From Desulfofundulus luciae (GTDB lineage: Bacteria > Bacillota > Desulfotomaculia > Desulfotomaculales > Desulfovirgulaceae), in the NCBI RefSeq assembly GCF_030813795.1, contig NZ_JAUSUX010000009.1, positions 1 through 64,000 on the forward strand: a stretch of 64,000 bases of DNA, given 5' to 3'. Both the position numbers and the translations under genes were made by a program. This document shows, in pieces, positions 26,763 to 35,638 of this stretch. Below the pieces are notes generated by a model, which was not told where the DNA came from, ran no database searches, and was given only the letters and a program-made list of their open reading frames with translations. Position 1 is the first letter of the stretch. Every line of letters begins with the position of its first letter.

Positions 26763-27929
26763 CTACCCCGCGACCCCTGCGGACTTCAAGGCTTCAATGT
26801 CCTGCTCCCGGTAGCCCAGGCGGCGCAGGATCTCCGCCGTATGCTCCCCCGCCCCCGGGGCAGGAAAATCGGCTTCTACCTCCACGCCCCGCAACTTGAG
26901 GGACTGGGCAACCGTGGTTATGCTCCCTTCCCTGGTGGGAAGCTCCATAAATAAATTCCTGGCCTTAATCTGGGGATGTTCCGGCACCTCGCTAACATCC
27001 AGAACAGGCTCGATACAGGTGTCAACTGTACCAAATAGTTCCATGATTTCGGCGCGCGTTTTACTGCTAAAAAACTCCTGCACCGCCTGCCGTGCCTCGT
27101 CGTCCTCCCTGTGCTGCAGGGGCAGCAGGTCCGGCCGCCCGGCAACGTTACAAAAAGTCTCCCAGAACTTGGCCTCGAGATTGCCCACACTGACATAGCG
27201 CCCGTCCCTGGTAGCGTAGATGTTATAACAGGCCCGGCCCCCGTTCAGTTCTTCCGTGCCGCGGTGGGGCTCACCGGCCCCCGCCAGGTACTGGGTGAGG
27301 TAAAGGGTCATCCACGATACCACCGTGTCCGTTAAAGATACATCCACGTAAGCACCACGGCCAGTCGTAAGGCTTTTTACGTAGGCCGCCAGGATGCCCA
27401 CCACCGCCATCAACCCGCCGCTCAGGTCGGCCACCTGCACGCCGGGCAGGACGGGCGGGCCATCCCGGTGGCCGGTTAAACCGAGGGCACCGGCAACGGC
27501 CATATAGTTGATGTCATGGCCCGGTCGCCGGCTGTAAGGACCATCCTGACCGTAACCGCTTAAGGCGCAGTAAACCAGCCGGGGGTTCTCGGAAGATAAA
27601 ATTTCGTAACCCAAGCCCAGGCGCTCCATTACCCCCGGTCTAAAGCTCTCGATCAACACGTTAAATTCCCGTACCAAACGCAGGAATATTTCCCGCCCCT
27701 GTGGTGCTTTTAGGTTTAAGCGCATGGACTTCTTGTTGCGGTTGACGGCGTGAAACCATACGCTCTCCCGCCCCAACCGGGGCCCCATTTCCCGCATGTA
27801 GTCTCCCGCACCCGGATCCTCGATCTTTAGCACCTCGGCACCCAGGTCAGCCAGGATCATGGTGGCATAGGGACCGGGCAACAGCCGCGTTAAATCCAGA
27901 ACCTTCATATTTTCCAAAGTCCGGTACAA
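26763..27929 (-). CDS. CaiB/BaiF family (class III) CoA-transferase
   Basis: The 388-residue enzyme has the family hallmarks: MKVLDLTRLLPGPYATMILADLGAEVLKIE at the N-terminus (written in part: LTRLLPGPYATMILADLGAE), the catalytic-Asp region ADLSGGLMAVVGILAAY near residue 170, and a tail IEPVLDVSEVPEHPQI. Class III transferases move CoA between organic acids. The start appears to be TTG at 27929 with GGGAGGCG 7 bases upstream. It is divergent from the acyl-CoA synthetase gene across 115 bases, which suggests a shared acid-degradation or activation route, but the substrate cannot be told. Confidence 0.9.
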   Translation of the reverse strand: MYRTLENMKVLDLTRLLPGPYATMILADLGAEVLKIEDPGAGDYMREMGPRLGRESVWFHAVNRNKKSMRLNLKAPQGREIFLRLVREFNVLIESFRPGVMERLGLGYEILSSENPRLVYCALSGYGQDGPYSRRPGHDINYMAVAGALGLTGHRDGPPVLPGVQVADLSGGLMAVVGILAAYVKSLTTGRGAYVDVSLTDTVVSWMTLYLTQYLAGAGEPHRGTEELNGGRACYNIYATRDGRYVSVGNLEAKFWETFCNVAGRPDLLPLQHREDDEARQAVQEFFSSKTRAEIMELFGTVDTCIEPVLDVSEVPEHPQIKARNLFMELPTREGSITTVAQSLKLRGVEVEADFPAPGAGEHTAEILRRLGYREQDIEALKSAGVAG

Positions 27930-28044
27930 CAGTTTTCGCCTCCCGGTTGTTTTACAAAAATTATACCAGGACAGCGACTATTGTGGTAAGATTTAGATTA
28001 GTTGAAATAGCCGCAGCCCGGATAAAGGAGGAATTTTATAAATT

Positions 28045-30150
28045 ATGGAAAGCCTCATTCCCTTCTTTCACCCCCGATCTGTAGCTCTCATCGGCGTTTC
28101 CACCAAAACGGGCCTGCAGGCCTTTAACATACTGGAGCAGGTCCTGGCCGGCGGCTACCGGGGGCGCATTTATCCCGTCAACCCCAGGGGAGGGACCATA
28201 TTAGGCCTGCAGGTTTACCGGTCGGTCAGCGAAATCCCCGGGACACCCGACCTGGCCGTAATCTCCACCCCCCGCACGGCAGTACCGGATGTGGTCAGGG
28301 AATGCACGGCCAAAGGCATTAAAGCCATAATCATAATTACCCAGGGTTTTGCCGACGCCGATGAATGGGGAAAACAGACGCAACAGGAATTGCTGGAAAC
28401 AGTACGGGATGATGGAACGCGCATTGTCGGACCAAATACCATCGGCGTCATAAACCTTTACGAAAACCTGAACACTTCTTTCATTGGTTTCCTGCGGCAA
28501 AAGGCCGATACGGCCATGATTTGCCAGTCGGGCATCTTTTTGCTGGGTGCGGCCGACTTTACCGCGGGCATTGGTTTGGGAGTGGACATCGGCAATGCCG
28601 CCGATGTAAGTTTTACCGAAAGCCTGGCCTACCTGGGACAACAGCCCCAGGTGAAGGTCATCAACCTGCACATGGAAGGGATTCAGGACGGGCGCCGGTT
28701 CATGGAAGTGGCCCGCCGGGTAAGCAGGGTAAAACCGGTGCTTTGCCTGAAAACCGGCTGCAGCGAAGCGGGTGCCCGGGCCGCCAGTTCCCACAGCGGC
28801 TCTTTAGCCGGGGAGGATCACGTCTTTAGCGCCGCTTTTAAACAATGCGGCATCATCAGGGTGCGGGACGTAGAGGAAATGCGCTACTTGAACAAAACCT
28901 TCCTCACTTACTCTTCCATGCCCGGGCGGCGCGTAGCCGTGGTGACCATCAGCGGAGGGGCGGGCATCATGGCCGTAGATGCCTGCAGTGCTTACGGCCT
29001 GGAAGTGGCCCGGTTCAGCGAAAAAACCCGGCAAAAACTGGCGGCCGTTTTCCCCGGCTGGATGGAAGTAAATAACCCGGCGGACATCTGGCCCGCAGGT
29101 ATGGCCAGGGGATACCTGGATGTCCTGGAACTGGCCCTGGATACGATATTAGATGATCCGGGCGTGGACGCGGTTATGGTGATCAGTCCGGCTTATCTGG
29201 ACCCCGAAGAAGACCCGCGCCTGGACATTTCCTCCACGATCAACCGGATGGCTTCCCGGTACCCGGGAAAACCCCTGGCCCTGTGGATTTTTGGCGGTTA
29301 CCGCCCGGAACTGGCGGCCAGGTTGGAAAAAGAAAACCGGGTGGTGGTCTATCCGTCCCCGGAACGGGCCATGGCTTCTCTGGCAGCTTTATACCGCTAC
29401 CTGCACGAAGTTAAAAGCCGCACCCCCTTATCCCCACCGGTCTTTTCCGGCATCCAGGGGGAGCGCATCGAGGCTATCCTTGAAACAGCCAGGCAGGAAG
29501 GGCTCAAAACCATAAACGAAACCGCCCTGGAAATTCTACGGGCGGCCGGCATTCCGGTGCTGGCCTCCCAGGTAGCGCAAAGTGCCGGGGATGCCGTAAA
29601 AATAGCCGGAGTCCTGGGCTACCCGGTGGTAATGAAAATTGTCAGCCCGCAGATCTCCCACAAATCGGACGTGGGTGGAGTGAGAGTTAATTTGACCGAT
29701 GCCCGGGCGGTGGAAAAAGCCTATTCCGAAATGTTAGCCAGCGTTTCTGCCCGGGCACCCCACGCCACCATCAAGGGAGTGCTCATCCAGCCCTACAGAC
29801 CCGGTGAAGTGGAGGTACTCCTGGGCTGCAAGCGCGATCCCTCCTTTGGACCGGTTCTGGTCTTTGGCCTGGGAGGAATTTATACGGAGCTGTTCCGGGA
29901 CGTTTCCTTTGCCGTCGCACCAATAAACCGGGAGGAGGCTCTGAACATGATCAGGGAAACCAGATCCTGCCGGTTGCTCCAGGGGTACCGGGGACAACCC
30001 CCGGCAGACATCGACGCCCTGGTGGAATGCCTCCTGCGCCTCAGCCAGGTGGTCACCCGGTGGCCCGAAATTATGGAAATGGACATCAACCCCCTTTTAG
30101 TCGGCCCGCAGGGCGCGGTGGCCGTAGACGCCCGCATAACCATAGGATGA
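28045..30150 (+). CDS. ADP-forming acyl-CoA synthetase (acetate-CoA ligase family, alpha-beta fused)
   Basis: The 701-residue protein fuses both subunits. The N-terminal CoA-binding domain has FFHPRSVALIGVS and YPVNPRGGTILG. The phospho-histidine lies in ASSHSGSLAG (about residue 252). The C-terminal ATP-grasp starts near 475 with PVVMKIVSPQISHKSDVGG and ends EMDINPLLV. Such enzymes interconvert acyl-CoA and acid with ADP/ATP. GATAAAGGAGGAATT precedes the ATG. It begins a run of four rightward genes (this one, hydrolase, HyuA, HyuB). The acyl substrate is unknown. Confidence 0.9.
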   Translation: MESLIPFFHPRSVALIGVSTKTGLQAFNILEQVLAGGYRGRIYPVNPRGGTILGLQVYRSVSEIPGTPDLAVISTPRTAVPDVVRECTAKGIKAIIIITQGFADADEWGKQTQQELLETVRDDGTRIVGPNTIGVINLYENLNTSFIGFLRQKADTAMICQSGIFLLGAADFTAGIGLGVDIGNAADVSFTESLAYLGQQPQVKVINLHMEGIQDGRRFMEVARRVSRVKPVLCLKTGCSEAGARAASSHSGSLAGEDHVFSAAFKQCGIIRVRDVEEMRYLNKTFLTYSSMPGRRVAVVTISGGAGIMAVDACSAYGLEVARFSEKTRQKLAAVFPGWMEVNNPADIWPAGMARGYLDVLELALDTILDDPGVDAVMVISPAYLDPEEDPRLDISSTINRMASRYPGKPLALWIFGGYRPELAARLEKENRVVVYPSPERAMASLAALYRYLHEVKSRTPLSPPVFSGIQGERIEAILETARQEGLKTINETALEILRAAGIPVLASQVAQSAGDAVKIAGVLGYPVVMKIVSPQISHKSDVGGVRVNLTDARAVEKAYSEMLASVSARAPHATIKGVLIQPYRPGEVEVLLGCKRDPSFGPVLVFGLGGIYTELFRDVSFAVAPINREEALNMIRETRSCRLLQGYRGQPPADIDALVECLLRLSQVVTRWPEIMEMDINPLLVGPQGAVAVDARITIG

Positions 30151-30180
30151 TATAGAAAGGAGTTAAGGGAACAGGTGATC

Positions 30181-30960
30181 ATGGCCGATAATAATTACTG
30201 GAAAAGGGTTGCTTTTCGGAACTCACGGGGGTTAACCCTGGCCGGACTGTTATACGGTTCGCCGGAGGAAACAGGTGATATTGTCATTCACTGCCATGGC
30301 TTCACGGGCAGCAAAGAAGGGGGTGGACGGGCCCTGGAGCTGGGTGCCGAACTGGGCCGGCGCGGCTGGTCCACCCTGGTCTTCGATTTTGCCGGTAATG
30401 GTGAAAGCGAGGGAGACTTCGCGGACATTACCCTTTCGGGACAGGTCGACGACCTTACCTGCGCCGTGGACTGGGTGCTCAAACAGGGGTATAAACGGAT
30501 TGTTACCGTGGGGCGCAGTTTCGGCGGTTCCACGGTCATCTGCCAGGGAGCCCGGGATCCCCGTGTGGCCGGGGTGTGCACCTGGGCCGCCCCGGCCAGA
30601 TTAATCGATCTTTTTGCCTCGTTCACCGGTGAACCCATTGACGGCCCGGAAGAAATGGTGGCCATTGCGGGAGAACGCGGCATCATCTACTTAAAGAAGG
30701 CTTTTTTCCAGGACCTGAAGATCTATGATGTTCCGGGAGATGCAGCGCGCCTGGCCCCCCGGCCCCTTTTAATCATCCACGGCACCAGAGATGGCGTCGT
30801 TCCGCCTGAAGACGCCCGGCTCATTTCTGACGCGGCCGGGGAACCCAGGGAACTGGCCTGGATTGAAGAAGGGGATCACCAGTTCGCGAAACATTATCAT
30901 CAGGTCTGGAAAACCCTGTTTTACTGGCTGGATAAGCATTTTAAAAGGCCGGTCCCCTAA
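30181..30960 (+). CDS. Alpha/beta hydrolase (esterase/peptidase-like)
   Basis: A hydrolase of about 259 residues. The oxyanion region is HCHGFTGSKEGGG, the nucleophile elbow is GRSFGGST (about 115-122), the acid is in LLIIHGTRDGVVP and the catalytic His is in EEGDHQFAKHY. A GTG at 30175 or the ATG at 30181 may start it; the AAAGGAG box is rather far from both. It lies 24 bases after the CoA-synthetase and 17 bases before HyuA, in one apparent operon. It could hydrolyse a thioester or ester in the same pathway (inference). Confidence 0.85.
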   Translation: MADNNYWKRVAFRNSRGLTLAGLLYGSPEETGDIVIHCHGFTGSKEGGGRALELGAELGRRGWSTLVFDFAGNGESEGDFADITLSGQVDDLTCAVDWVLKQGYKRIVTVGRSFGGSTVICQGARDPRVAGVCTWAAPARLIDLFASFTGEPIDGPEEMVAIAGERGIIYLKKAFFQDLKIYDVPGDAARLAPRPLLIIHGTRDGVVPPEDARLISDAAGEPRELAWIEEGDHQFAKHYHQVWKTLFYWLDKHFKRPVP

Positions 30961-30977
30961 AGCGAGGAGTGTAAAAA

Positions 30978-33125
30978 TTGTTGGGAAAGAAAGTGCTTCA
31001 AGGAAAGAAAAACCCTTCCCCGGCCCCGAACAGCAGGGAAGCAAGCCCCACCTACCGGGCCGCCGTGGATACGGGGGGTACATTCACGGATATCTGCCTG
31101 CTCCGGGAAGATACCGGCGAAATATTTATATCCAAGGTCCCCTCCACTCCATCTGATCCGGACCGGGCCGTGTTGGATGGCCTGGCCAGGGCGGCAACTG
31201 CGGCCGGGCTGGACCCGGCGGGATTAAAACTGCTCCTTCATGGCACCACTGTGGCCACCAACGCCCTCCTGGAAGGCAAGGGTGCACCGGTTGCCCTCCT
31301 GGTTACCCGGGGCTTTAAAGACCTTTTGCTCATCGGGAGGCAAAACCGGCCAGCCCTTTACGATTTCTGGGCGGTAAAACCCCGCCCCCTTGTTCCCCGC
31401 CGCCTTACCTTTGAGGTAACGGAACGGATCACGGCGGGCGGCCAGGTATACATTCCGCTGGATGAAGGGGAAGTGAAGGCCATTGTGGAAGAAATCCGCC
31501 GGGCCGGGGTATTTTCTATTGCCGTAAGCTTTCTGCACTCCTACGCCAACCCCCGGCACGAAGAACGGGTGCGGGAAATTATCGCCCGTGTTTACCCTGC
31601 CGCCCGGGTGACCCTTTCTTCAGACATCCTGCCTGAATTCCGGGAATACGAACGCACCAGTACCACCGCCATTAACGCCCTGGTTCAGCCCCGGATAGCC
31701 GATTATGTAGCCCGCCTGAAGGAAGGTTTAAAGGGCATCACCGGCCCGGGGATGCAAAGCAGAAGGCCACCCGGTTTGTTCATCATGCAGTCCAGCGGCG
31801 GCATGCTGACGGCCGACCAGGCCATGCGGGAAAGCGCCCGCACCGTTCTTTCCGGTCCCGCTGGCGGGGTTTTAGCCGGGCTGTTCCTGGCCCGCCAGAC
31901 CGGCCGCCCCAATGTGATTACCGCCGATATGGGTGGCACCAGCATGGATATCTGCCTGATTAAAGGGAAACAACTGCGCTATACCACGGAGGGCACCATC
32001 GGCGGTTACCCGTTGAGCCTGCCCATGCTGGATATCCACACCATCGGGGCGGGCGGGGGCAGCATTGGCTGGGTGGACGGCGGTGGAGCCCTGCGGGTGG
32101 GGCCTGCCAGCGCCGGAGCCGCTCCCGGTCCGGCCTGCTACGGCCTGGGAGGAACGGAGCCTACGGTTACCGACGCCAACCTGGTGCTGGGACGCATCAA
32201 TCCCAACCGGAGTTTAAATCCCGCGCTCACTTTACAGCCCCGGCTGGCCAGAAAATACCTGGAGGAAAAGATTGCCCGTCCTTTAAAACTTACCGTTGAA
32301 GAAGCCGCGGCAGGCATGATCCGGGTGGTAAATGCCGCCATGGCCCGGGCCGTACGGGTTGTTTCGGTCCAGCGGGGCCACGACCCCCGGGATTTCACCC
32401 TGGTCGCTTTCGGCGGGGCCGGGCCCCTGCACGCCGTGGAACTGGCTCGGGAGCTGAATATTCCCTACGTGCTCATTCCCCGTTACCCCGGGGTTACCTC
32501 CGCCCTGGGGATGCTCCATGCCGACGTGCGCCGTGATTACGTACGCACGGCGCTATTGCCTTTAAACGACACGGAGCCGGACCAACTGGCGGACCTTTAC
32601 ACACCTCTCGAAGAAAAAGGCCGCCGTGAGCTGGAACAGGAGGGATTCTCCCCCTCGGAGATCATTATTACCCGCCAGGCAGATTTACGCTACAGGGGCC
32701 AGTCCTATACCCTGACCCTGCCATTGCCCGCCGGTCAACTGGCTCCGGAAGACCTGGCCATTTTGCGGCGCAGCTTTCACCTGCTTCACCGGCAGGAATA
32801 CGGATTTTGCCGTGAGGAAGCCCCTTTAGAGGTGGTCAACCTGCGGCTGGTGGCCATGGGAAGCCTGCCCCGCCCCGCCGTTTCCACACCCGTAAAAAAG
32901 AAAGGTTCAAGGTTGATGCCCGAACCGCTGGAAGAGCGGCCGGTGTACTTTGATGACCGCTTCTTACCCACACCGGTTTATCGCCGCAACCATCTGGAAC
33001 CAGACATGAGCCTGAAGGGGCCGGCGGTAATTGAGCAATCCGACACCACCACCCTGGTCTGGCCCGGAACATCCGTACGGGTAGACCAGTGGGGCAATCT
33101 CATCATCCATGTGGGGGGAAGATAG
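30978..33125 (+). CDS. Hydantoinase/oxoprolinase family, subunit A
   Basis: This 715-residue protein belongs to the HyuA/oxoprolinase-N/acetone-carboxylase-beta superfamily with an actin-like ATPase fold. Phosphate-binding motifs are VDTGGTFTDICLL (about 31-43), LLHGTTVATNALLEG and the second phosphate loop ITADMGGTSMDICLI (about 312-326), then VVAFGGAGPLHAVELA-like text (LVAFGGAGPLHAVELA). The start is TTG at 30978, with GAGGAGTG 7 bases before. HyuA/HyuB pairs use ATP to open lactam rings or carboxylate ketones. The stop touches the next gene's start, so A and B are coupled. Confidence 0.9.
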   Translation: MLGKKVLQGKKNPSPAPNSREASPTYRAAVDTGGTFTDICLLREDTGEIFISKVPSTPSDPDRAVLDGLARAATAAGLDPAGLKLLLHGTTVATNALLEGKGAPVALLVTRGFKDLLLIGRQNRPALYDFWAVKPRPLVPRRLTFEVTERITAGGQVYIPLDEGEVKAIVEEIRRAGVFSIAVSFLHSYANPRHEERVREIIARVYPAARVTLSSDILPEFREYERTSTTAINALVQPRIADYVARLKEGLKGITGPGMQSRRPPGLFIMQSSGGMLTADQAMRESARTVLSGPAGGVLAGLFLARQTGRPNVITADMGGTSMDICLIKGKQLRYTTEGTIGGYPLSLPMLDIHTIGAGGGSIGWVDGGGALRVGPASAGAAPGPACYGLGGTEPTVTDANLVLGRINPNRSLNPALTLQPRLARKYLEEKIARPLKLTVEEAAAGMIRVVNAAMARAVRVVSVQRGHDPRDFTLVAFGGAGPLHAVELARELNIPYVLIPRYPGVTSALGMLHADVRRDYVRTALLPLNDTEPDQLADLYTPLEEKGRRELEQEGFSPSEIIITRQADLRYRGQSYTLTLPLPAGQLAPEDLAILRRSFHLLHRQEYGFCREEAPLEVVNLRLVAMGSLPRPAVSTPVKKKGSRLMPEPLEERPVYFDDRFLPTPVYRRNHLEPDMSLKGPAVIEQSDTTTLVWPGTSVRVDQWGNLIIHVGGR

Positions 33126-34955
33126 GTGTCCCAATTAGATATAGACCCCGTACAACTGGAAGTAACCCGCCACGTCCTGCAATCGGTAGCCGAGGAAATG
33201 GGCGCCATCCTTACCAGAACGGCCCTTTCCCCCAATATCAAGGACCGCCGCGACTGTTCCACCGCCATCTACACCGCCGACGGCCGGCTGGTGGCCCAGG
33301 CGGAACACATTCCCCTGCATCTCGGCCTCATGCCTGCGGTGGTGCAGGCGGTGTTACGGGAATATCCCCTGGCGAAGCTTGAGGACGGCGATGCGGTCAT
33401 CATCAACGACCCTTACATCAGCGGCTCCCACCTGCCCGACATCTGCGTGATCAGCCCCGTCTTTTACCGGAACAGGCCCCTGGCCCTGGTGGCCAATCTA
33501 GCCCACCATGTGGATGTGGGCGGTGCAGTCCCGGGCAGCATGTCCACCCTGGCCACGGAAATTTTCCAGGAGGGCATCCGTATACCGCCGGTTAAAATCC
33601 GCAGGCGGGGCAAGATCAACCAGGAGCTTTTAAAGCTGGTGTCCCACAACCTGCGGACCACCAGGGAGTTTCATGGTGATATCCAGGCTCAGCTTACAGC
33701 CAACGACCGGGGGATAAAAAGGCTTGTGGAGCTGGCGGAGCGCTACGGGGCAAATGCATTGAAGCAGCATATGGAACAAATCATCAGCTACACCCACCGG
33801 CGGCTCCTCGCTGCCTTAGAAATAATACCCCCGGGGACCTACGAGTTTGAAGATTTCCTGGAAGGGGACGGCCTGGAAGAAAAACCTATCAATATCCGGG
33901 TAGCCGTCACCCGGCACGGTAAAGGGCTTACGGTAGACTTCAGCGGTACCCACCCCCAGGTAAAAGGGCCGGTTAATGCAACCAGGGGGGTAACCCTGGC
34001 CTGTGTCTACTATGTGGTAAAGGCAGTGGTGGACCCCGATTTGCCTTCCAGTGACGGCCTCAACCGGGCTGTGGAGGTAGTTACACCCGAAGGCAGTCTG
34101 GTAAATCCCGTCTTCCCCGCCCCGGTAGCCCACGCCAACATTAATACAGCCCAGCGCATTGCCGACGTGCTCCTGGGTGCCCTGGCTCGGGCGGTGCCGG
34201 AGCGGGTAACGGCAGCGGGAACGGGAAGCATGAGCAATTTCACCGCAGGCGGCGTCGACCCCACCACCGGCACCTACTATTCCTACGTGGAAACATACGG
34301 CGGCGGCCAGGGAGCAAAACACAACCAGGACGGGATGGACGGGGTGCACGTGCACATGACCAACACCCGCAACACGCCGGTGGAAGTAATCGAGCAGTCT
34401 TACCCGCTAAGGGTGGAGCGCTACGCCCTGGTTCCCGATTCGGGTGGGGCCGGAAAACACCGGGGCGGCCTGGGCATGGTGCGGGAAATCACCGTTTTAA
34501 GGGGAGAAGCCACAGTTGCGGTAAGCACTGAACGGGCAAAATCGCCGCCCTGGGGCCTGGCAGGCGGTTTGCCGGGACAGAGGGCAATGGCCGGAGTGGT
34601 CCGGCAGGCAAACCCCGCCTTTGCAACCCCGGGTTTGGACGGGGGTTCTACCGGACGGCTACCGGCAGCAGTGGCGGTAAGAACAGAAAGATACGGGATA
34701 CAGGAATCCAAAGGGGGAAAATTTACCTGCCGGGTACCGGCGGGAACCACCATTATCCTGCAAACCGCCGGCGGGGGTGGTTACGGTCACCCCCTGGAAC
34801 GGAATCCGGAGCTGGTGCGGCAGGATGTGCTGGAAGGGCTGGTCAGCCGCCGGGCCGCAGAAGAAGTGTACGGGGTCGTATTCTCCGCAGATCTTGAGGT
34901 AGACTATGAGGCCACCGTCAGGCAGCGGAAAAAATTGCGCCACAAGGAGCAATGA
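33126..34955 (+). CDS. Hydantoinase/oxoprolinase family, subunit B
   Basis: The 609-residue partner of the preceding subunit. Family marks are EEMGAILTRTALSPNIKDRRD, VIINDPYISGSHLPDICV, ANLAHHVDVGG and the C-terminal ESYGGGQGAKHNQDG-like stretch (ETYGGGQGAKHNQDGMDG) with GGLGMVREI. The start is GTG directly after the TAG of subunit A, with GGGGGGAAG upstream. The pair would act on an N-heterocycle or ketone; linked CoA-synthetase and CoA-transferase genes suggest that a carboxylic acid product is activated to its CoA ester (inference). Confidence 0.92.
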   Translation: MSQLDIDPVQLEVTRHVLQSVAEEMGAILTRTALSPNIKDRRDCSTAIYTADGRLVAQAEHIPLHLGLMPAVVQAVLREYPLAKLEDGDAVIINDPYISGSHLPDICVISPVFYRNRPLALVANLAHHVDVGGAVPGSMSTLATEIFQEGIRIPPVKIRRRGKINQELLKLVSHNLRTTREFHGDIQAQLTANDRGIKRLVELAERYGANALKQHMEQIISYTHRRLLAALEIIPPGTYEFEDFLEGDGLEEKPINIRVAVTRHGKGLTVDFSGTHPQVKGPVNATRGVTLACVYYVVKAVVDPDLPSSDGLNRAVEVVTPEGSLVNPVFPAPVAHANINTAQRIADVLLGALARAVPERVTAAGTGSMSNFTAGGVDPTTGTYYSYVETYGGGQGAKHNQDGMDGVHVHMTNTRNTPVEVIEQSYPLRVERYALVPDSGGAGKHRGGLGMVREITVLRGEATVAVSTERAKSPPWGLAGGLPGQRAMAGVVRQANPAFATPGLDGGSTGRLPAAVAVRTERYGIQESKGGKFTCRVPAGTTIILQTAGGGGYGHPLERNPELVRQDVLEGLVSRRAAEEVYGVVFSADLEVDYEATVRQRKKLRHKEQ

Positions 34956-35005
34956 AAACATAAAAGTCAGCATGCTTCGCCGGGCTATTTTGGACTGCCC
35001 CCCTA

Positions 35006-35035
35006 TGGACAGCAAAGAACCGTTTATGATATAAT
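35006..35035 (+). promoter_or_regulatory. Promoter of the zinc-ribbon gene
   Basis: TGGACA (35006-35011) and TATAAT (35030-35035) are 18 bases apart. Transcription from about 35042 gives a leader of about 110 bases. Confidence 0.65.
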
Positions 35036-35041
35036 TTTAGA

Positions 35042-35155
35042 GAATCAAACTGGTTGGTGGTTACCGGCAAATACTCTTCTCCTGGATGAGGGAGCGGGTA
35101 GTTTGTGTTTGGGCCCCTGAACCAGTAAGTCCCTGAAAGGAGAGGAGTATTTGTG
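35042..35155 (+). promoter_or_regulatory. Structured mRNA leader sequestering the ribosome site of the zinc-ribbon gene
   Basis: caaatactcttctcc (35068-35082) can pair over 15 positions, with one G-U, to ggagaggagtatttg (35139-35153). The downstream arm contains the ribosome-binding purines and touches the GTG start, so the helix would block translation. A second possible helix, actggtt (35049-35055) with aaccagt (35120-35126), crosses the first, so the two would be a pseudoknot or alternative folds. This layout is that of a translational switch. No known riboswitch class was recognised. Confidence 0.55.
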
Positions 35156-35455
35156 TCTTACGAGGACAGAGTGCTTACCTGCCGTGATTGCGGCGCCGAT
35201 TTCATCTTCACCGCCGGGGAACAGGCCTTTTACGCCGAGAAAGGCCTGCTGAATGACCCCACCCGCTGCCGGGATTGCCGCCGCCGGCGCAAACAGCGCA
35301 ACAGCGGTAACGCCGCGGGAATGGAGCGGCAGATGTACGATACCTTCTGCTCCACCTGCGGTGCACCCACTCAGGTGCCCTTTAAGCCTACCGGCCGTAA
35401 GCCGATTTACTGCCGGGAATGCATGGCGGCAAACCGGCGGGCAAGCTTCCGCTAG
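35153..35455 (+). CDS. Two-ribbon CxxC zinc-binding protein (zf-trcl-like)
   Basis: The 100-residue basic protein has paired zinc knuckles: CRDCG...CRDC at residues about 10-42 and CSTCG...CREC at about 65-92. FIFTAGEQAFYAEKGLLNDP between the first pair is the signature of the probable zinc-ribbon family (zf-trcl), which often carries CSD-like or stress-linked expression. The start is GTG, inside the base of the leader helix. An intrinsic terminator follows, so it is a single-gene unit. Function unknown; RNA or DNA binding is plausible. Confidence 0.82.
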   Translation: MSYEDRVLTCRDCGADFIFTAGEQAFYAEKGLLNDPTRCRDCRRRRKQRNSGNAAGMERQMYDTFCSTCGAPTQVPFKPTGRKPIYCRECMAANRRASFR

Positions 35456-35474
35456 TTTTCCCACCGCAGTAATT

Positions 35475-35507
35475 ACCCTACCTTAATACAGGTAGGGTTT
35501 ATTTTTT
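35475..35507 (+). terminator. Intrinsic terminator after zinc-ribbon gene
   Basis: accctacc (35475-35482) pairs with ggtagggt (35491-35498), followed by ttattttttt-type sequence. Confidence 0.8.
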
Positions 35508-35638
35508 GGGGTGCCCGGTTGCCGGCTGCTAACCAGCGGGCCAACCGGAGCGGAACAAACCAGTCCATGGATGGAGGCGCGGCACTGGTGTTTCAGAGAA
35601 AATAACGGTATAATGATGGGAGAAGGAAGGTGATTTCA

